In this document: piece by piece, positions 60,759 through 64,000 of the stretch
Layout: each line of letters begins with the position of its first letter
Numbering within the stretch: position 1 is the first letter of the stretch
The notes under the pieces: generated by a model
What the model was told of the DNA's origin: nothing
What the model saw: only the letters and a program-made list of their open reading frames with translations
Database searches by the model: none
Position numbers and translations under genes: made by a program
Source: Desulfurococcus mucosus DSM 2162
Lineage (GTDB): Archaea; Thermoproteota; Thermoprotei_A; Sulfolobales; Desulfurococcaceae
Direction: 5' to 3'
DNA: 64,000 nucleotides
Assembly (NCBI RefSeq): GCF_000186365.1
Contig: NC_014961.1
Coordinates: 620,001-684,000, forward strand

Positions 60759-62114
60759 GTGAGTCTATTGGCATACGAGTCCGGCGAGTTCCTAGGTATA
60801 GAGACCCTTAGACAGATGTATCCAGACCTAGACGCGGTGTTAAACCTCACTATAACCCACACCATGTGGCGTAAGCGTCAAACCATAAACATGATTGCAA
60901 GCGAGAACGTGATGTCTCCTCTAGCCATGCTCGTGTACTTGAACGACATGATGCATAGATACGCTGAGGGAAAACCATATAAGAGGTTCTACCAGGGACT
61001 AATATATGTAGACGAACTAGAGGTCAAAACCCAAGAGCTCATGGGAGAGCTCCTAGGCACCAAGCACGTGGATCTAAGGCCGATAAGCGGCACAATAGCT
61101 AATGCAACCGCCTTCAGGACTTTCACGAAACCCGGGGATAAAGCTGTTGTAGCCCCTGTGCAGGCTGGAGCACACGTAAGCCACACGAAGTTCGGCACGC
61201 TCGGCGCACTGGGCATAGAGCAGATTGAGATGCCCTTCGATATAGAAGAATGGAACATAGATGTCGACAAGGCCAGGAAGCTCATTGAGGAGGTTAAGCC
61301 GAAGATAGTGACGCTTGGAGGCTCCCTATACCTGTTCCCACACCCCACCAAGGAGATCGCTGATGTCGCACACGCCGTGGGAGCCAAGGTGATACATGAC
61401 GTCGCCCACGTGCTCGGGCTCGTTGTCGGGGGAGCATGGGAAAACCCGTTGAAGCTGGGGGCAGACGTGATTACCTCATCCACGCATAAAACCTTCCCGG
61501 GCCCACAGGGCGGGATAATAGCTTCATCAAACGAGGAGGACTATAAGGAGATGGGTAAAGTAGTGTTCCCAATGTTCGTCTCCAACCACCATCTCCACAG
61601 GTTAGCTGCCATGGCTGTGACAGCCATAGAGATGAAGCTATGGGGCAGCGAGTACGCTCGGCAAGTCGTGAGGAACGCCAAAGCCCTTGCAGAAGCACTG
61701 GCTGCAGAAGGCTTTAACGTTGTCATGGAGAGAAAAGGGTATACGACGAGCCACCAGGTTGTGGTCGACGTAGCTAATCTAGGTAGGGGGACAAGGATAG
61801 CCAAGCTGCTGGAAGACGCATACATCATTGTAAACAAGAACATGCTGCCATGGGATAGGCCGGAGGACGTGAAGGATCCAAGCGGGCTAAGGCTTGGAAC
61901 ACAGGAGTTAACCAGGTGGGGTATGAAGGAAGGAGAAATGAAGGAAATAGCTAGGCTGATGAAGATGGTTGTAATAGACAAACGAGATCCAAGCGAGGTG
62001 CGTCAGAAAGTAATGGAGTTCAGGAGGGAGTTCCTGGAGATACACTACGGCTTCAAGTTGACAAGGGAGGACGAGGTAAAACTATTGAAGATAATGCTTC
62101 ACGCCGAGAGCTAA
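60759..62114 (+). CDS. glyA: Serine hydroxymethyltransferase
   Basis: A 451-residue archaeal-type SHMT. The PLP lysine is K244 in [13 protein letters not shown], with [13 protein letters not shown] near 45, [20 protein letters not shown] near 66 and [15 protein letters not shown] near 211. It interconverts serine and glycine with a pterin C1 carrier, which links it to the glycine cleavage genes on both sides. Crenarchaeal SHMTs use modified folates rather than plain THF. The start is GTG 60759. GcvH follows after 31 bases. Confidence 0.96.
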   Translation: MSLLAYESGEFLGIETLRQMYPDLDAVLNLTITHTMWRKRQTINMIASENVMSPLAMLVYLNDMMHRYAEGKPYKRFYQGLIYVDELEVKTQELMGELLGTKHVDLRPISGTIANATAFRTFTKPGDKAVVAPVQAGAHVSHTKFGTLGALGIEQIEMPFDIEEWNIDVDKARKLIEEVKPKIVTLGGSLYLFPHPTKEIADVAHAVGAKVIHDVAHVLGLVVGGAWENPLKLGADVITSSTHKTFPGPQGGIIASSNEEDYKEMGKVVFPMFVSNHHLHRLAAMAVTAIEMKLWGSEYARQVVRNAKALAEALAAEGFNVVMERKGYTTSHQVVVDVANLGRGTRIAKLLEDAYIIVNKNMLPWDRPEDVKDPSGLRLGTQELTRWGMKEGEMKEIARLMKMVVIDKRDPSEVRQKVMEFRREFLEIHYGFKLTREDEVKLLKIMLHAES

Positions 62115-62145
62115 GCTATTTTTACTTGCTTCAACATCATAGGTT

Positions 62146-62589
62146 ATGTCAGGTGGATACTTCATGAGCGATATCGTGATAGACGTAAAGGGGAAAAAAT
62201 ACGTAGTTAAAACCGATAGGAGGTACACTGAAACAGATGAATGGGCTCTCCTCGAAGGAGGCAAGGTCAGGATAGGCATCACGGACTACGCGCAGAAGGA
62301 GCTCAAGGACATAGTATCAGTCGAGCTACCTGAAGTCGGGAGACAAGTGAAGAAGGGTGAGGAACTGGGTGTAATAGACTCGATAAAGGCGTCATCAGCT
62401 TACTATGCTCCCGTGAGCGGTAGAGTGGTTGAAGTCAACGAGGAATTACTGTCTACCCCTGAGCTCGTGAACAAGGACCCCTATGGAGCCGGGTGGATCG
62501 CCGTAATAGAGCCCTCGAACCCAGGGGAGTATGAAGGCCTCCTCGACGCCGGCAAGTACTCTGAGAAAATAAAGAGTGAAAAACACTAA
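62146..62589 (+). CDS. gcvH: Glycine cleavage H protein
   Basis: A 147-residue H protein that carries the lipoyl arm between P, T and L proteins. The lipoylated lysine is K81 in GVIDSIKASSAYYAPVSG, with RIGITDYAQKELKDIVSVEL before it and NKDPYGAGWIAVIEPSN after. ATG 62146 is used; ATG 62164 (seven residues shorter) is equally likely. No lipoate ligase or LipA gene lies in the window, so lipoylation genes are elsewhere. Confidence 0.96.
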   Translation: MSGGYFMSDIVIDVKGKKYVVKTDRRYTETDEWALLEGGKVRIGITDYAQKELKDIVSVELPEVGRQVKKGEELGVIDSIKASSAYYAPVSGRVVEVNEELLSTPELVNKDPYGAGWIAVIEPSNPGEYEGLLDAGKYSEKIKSEKH

Positions 62590-62621
62590 GCGTTTTTCCC
62601 CGCCTCCTCCAGTTAACATCC

Positions 62622-63350
62622 ATGCTTAAAGCACGGGTGATGGAATTGATGAGTGAGCTAGTTGAAAAACTAAGTGTGAAAGACTTAGCCGCTATGATAG
62701 ACCACACTCTTTTGAAGCCGGATGCAGATGTAAAGCTACTGGATAAGTATATAGAGGATACAAGGAGATACGGGTTTAAACTCTTGATGATCCCCCTCTC
62801 ACTTGTCGACAGAGTACTGGAGTTAGCGGGGCGAACAATGGAAATCGGCGTCGTAGTAGGGTTCCCCCTAGGCAACACGTCAACGAGAACCAAGGTAGCC
62901 GAGGCCATTGATGCAGCCGAGCACGGTGTCAGCGAGATCGACATGGTAATGAATATCAACATGTTTAAGTCTAGGAACTACGAGTACGTGAAGAGAGATA
63001 TAAGGAGCGTTGTGGAGGCAGTTAAGCCCAAAGGCGTGAAGGCGGTTAAGGTCATCATTGAAACAGGCTTACTAAGCGACGAAGAGAAGAAGACAGCTAC
63101 CCAACTAGTTGCAGAGTCGGGTGCAGACTACGTTAAGACATGCACCGGGTTCCTTGGCTCAGTTGCCACAGTACATGATGTCAGCCTCCTGTACAAGGCG
63201 TCCTCAGGCAGGATAAGCGTCAAGGCCTCAGGCGGGATAAGGCGAGGCCTTGACGCATTAGCCATGATAGCTGCCGGCGCCTCAAGGATAGGTACTAGTT
63301 CAGGTGACAGGGTGATCGAGGACTTCATATCACTCAAGGAGGAGATGTAG
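62622..63350 (+). CDS. deoC: Deoxyribose-phosphate aldolase
   Basis: A 242-residue DERA. It makes or splits 2-deoxyribose 5-phosphate from acetaldehyde and glyceraldehyde 3-phosphate. The Schiff-base lysine is K172 in DYVKTCTGFLGSVAT, with K201 in VKASGGIRRGLD as the assisting lysine. IDHTLLKPDAD near 27 and GFPLGNTSTRTKVAEA near 80 are further family motifs. The spermidine synthase gene starts immediately after the stop (TAGATG), suggesting coupling. ATG 62622 is used; ATG 62649 is plausible. Confidence 0.94.
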   Translation: MLKARVMELMSELVEKLSVKDLAAMIDHTLLKPDADVKLLDKYIEDTRRYGFKLLMIPLSLVDRVLELAGRTMEIGVVVGFPLGNTSTRTKVAEAIDAAEHGVSEIDMVMNINMFKSRNYEYVKRDIRSVVEAVKPKGVKAVKVIIETGLLSDEEKKTATQLVAESGADYVKTCTGFLGSVATVHDVSLLYKASSGRISVKASGGIRRGLDALAMIAAGASRIGTSSGDRVIEDFISLKEEM

Positions 63351-64000
63351 ATGAACGGGGAAGGACTCTACCTTCTGGAGCCAGCCGGCAAAACCTTCAA
63401 GCTGCAGTTCAAGGTTCTCAAAGTCTACGCGGTTGAGAAAACTCCCCACCAGGAGATGATGCTAGTGGAGCTCGAGGGGTTTGGGAAGGCATTGGTGATA
63501 GATAACTTTATACAAAGCACGGAGGCTGATGAAGCATTCTACCATGAATCACTCGTTCACCCAGCAATGGCACTGCACCCCGACCCCGTAAGAGTACTCA
63601 TCATTGGCGGAGGCGAGGGAGCAACCCTTAGAGAAGTCTTGAAGCATGGAACCGTGCGGGAGGCTGTAATGGTCGACATAGACCCAGTCGTGGTTGAATT
63701 CTCGAAGAAATACTTGGAGTACATGCACCAAGGAAGCTTCAATGACCCTAGATCCCGGGTCCTCATCATGGATGGGTTGAGATATGTGAAGGAAGCCCCC
63801 AGCGACTACTTCGATGTCGCAATAATGGATCTCACAGACCCTTATGCCGGCGATGTCGCCAAGCCCTTGTACAGTGAGGAATTCTACAGGGATGTGAAGA
63901 GGGTTCTAAAGAGGGACGGGGTCATGGTCACCCAGGCTGGGAGCAGTTACTTCTACACAAGCGAATACGACTATGTGCTCGGGAACATAGGGAGGGTTTA
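63351..64000 (+). CDS. speE: Spermidine synthase family aminopropyltransferase (3' end outside window)
   Basis: The frame from ATG 63351 is open to the end of the window, so the gene is cut off. It reads as a spermidine synthase: a beta N-terminal domain (LQFKVLKVYAVEKTPHQEMM), the AdoMet-propylamine site LIIGGGEGATLREVLKH, VMVDIDPVVVEFSKKYL, and SDYFDVAIMDLTDPY, where the D carries out catalysis. It transfers aminopropyl groups from decarboxylated SAM; crenarchaea use it to make long polyamines that protect nucleic acids. It follows deoC directly. Confidence 0.93.
   Translation, partial: MNGEGLYLLEPAGKTFKLQFKVLKVYAVEKTPHQEMMLVELEGFGKALVIDNFIQSTEADEAFYHESLVHPAMALHPDPVRVLIIGGGEGATLREVLKHGTVREAVMVDIDPVVVEFSKKYLEYMHQGSFNDPRSRVLIMDGLRYVKEAPSDYFDVAIMDLTDPYAGDVAKPLYSEEFYRDVKRVLKRDGVMVTQAGSSYFYTSEYDYVLGNIGRV

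Noticed and set aside
1-64000. CRISPR arrays, rRNA and tRNA genes
   Set aside because: I saw no regularly spaced repeats and no convincing tRNA or rRNA segments by eye; intron-containing tRNAs could be missed.

Overview
This window looks like chromosomal DNA of a hyperthermophilic crenarchaeon close to Desulfurococcus (Desulfurococcales). The reasons are an archaeal TATA-binding protein, an archaeal ATP-dependent DNA ligase, a GPN-loop GTPase, DUF2070 and UPF0282 genes, frequent TTG and GTG starts, TATA boxes about 25 bases ahead of many leaderless starts, GGTG-type ribosome sites, and roughly 50-55% GC judged by eye. Genus level is inference. I saw no rRNA, tRNA or CRISPR array.

Layout. 1-6.5 kb: end of an FtsX-type permease, a TtuA-like tRNA thiolase, a phosphoesterase, an ArsB/NhaD-type ion carrier, a class II aldolase, an M32 carboxypeptidase and a LOG-like protein. 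6.5-11 kb: a DUF4129-like / DUF4350 / MoxR / DUF58 / membrane-protein operon. 11-20.6 kb: UPF0282, a CoA-disulfide-reductase-like flavoprotein, an MFS carrier, an ABC-2 exporter operon behind a palindrome, AhpD-like, CBS, TrmO and an epimerase. 20.6-28.3 kb: an O-phosphoserine-sulfhydrylase-like enzyme, an SLC41/MgtE-type carrier divergent from a PhoU-TrkA_C protein, a pilin-like protein, and an ECF vitamin importer whose S subunit resembles RibU. 28.3-37.3 kb: nitroreductase, rhomboid protease, anchored GH13 amylase, CDF metal exporter, and FmdE next to a FecBCD-type importer. 37.4-47 kb: TBP, DUF2070, GPN GTPase, DNA ligase, exported Lon-like protease, family 4 uracil-DNA glycosylase, GtrA-like protein. 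47-55 kb: an exported transglutaminase-like protein, a TnpB insertion inside the wreck of an oligopeptide-ABC ATPase gene, an MFS carrier, and an exported beta-propeller protein divergent from a membrane-anchored wHTH regulator across an operator array. 55-64 kb: a complete glycine cleavage set (lpd, gcvPB, gcvPA, gcvT, gcvH) with glyA, then deoC and the start of a spermidine synthase gene.

The accessory signal that stands out is the family of TnpB (IS605-group) ends. One element carries tnpB; at least three other loci hold only the right end, sometimes with the left end, as compact hairpin units (20.7, 28.1 and 55.0 kb), with weaker relics at 25.2, 37.4 and 50.35 kb. In two cases the sequence antisense to the end still translates into the conserved C-terminal tail of TnpB. 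These ends are where TnpB guide RNAs (reRNA/omega RNA) are made, so they are candidates for orphan guide scaffolds whose guides would be the flanking host DNA.
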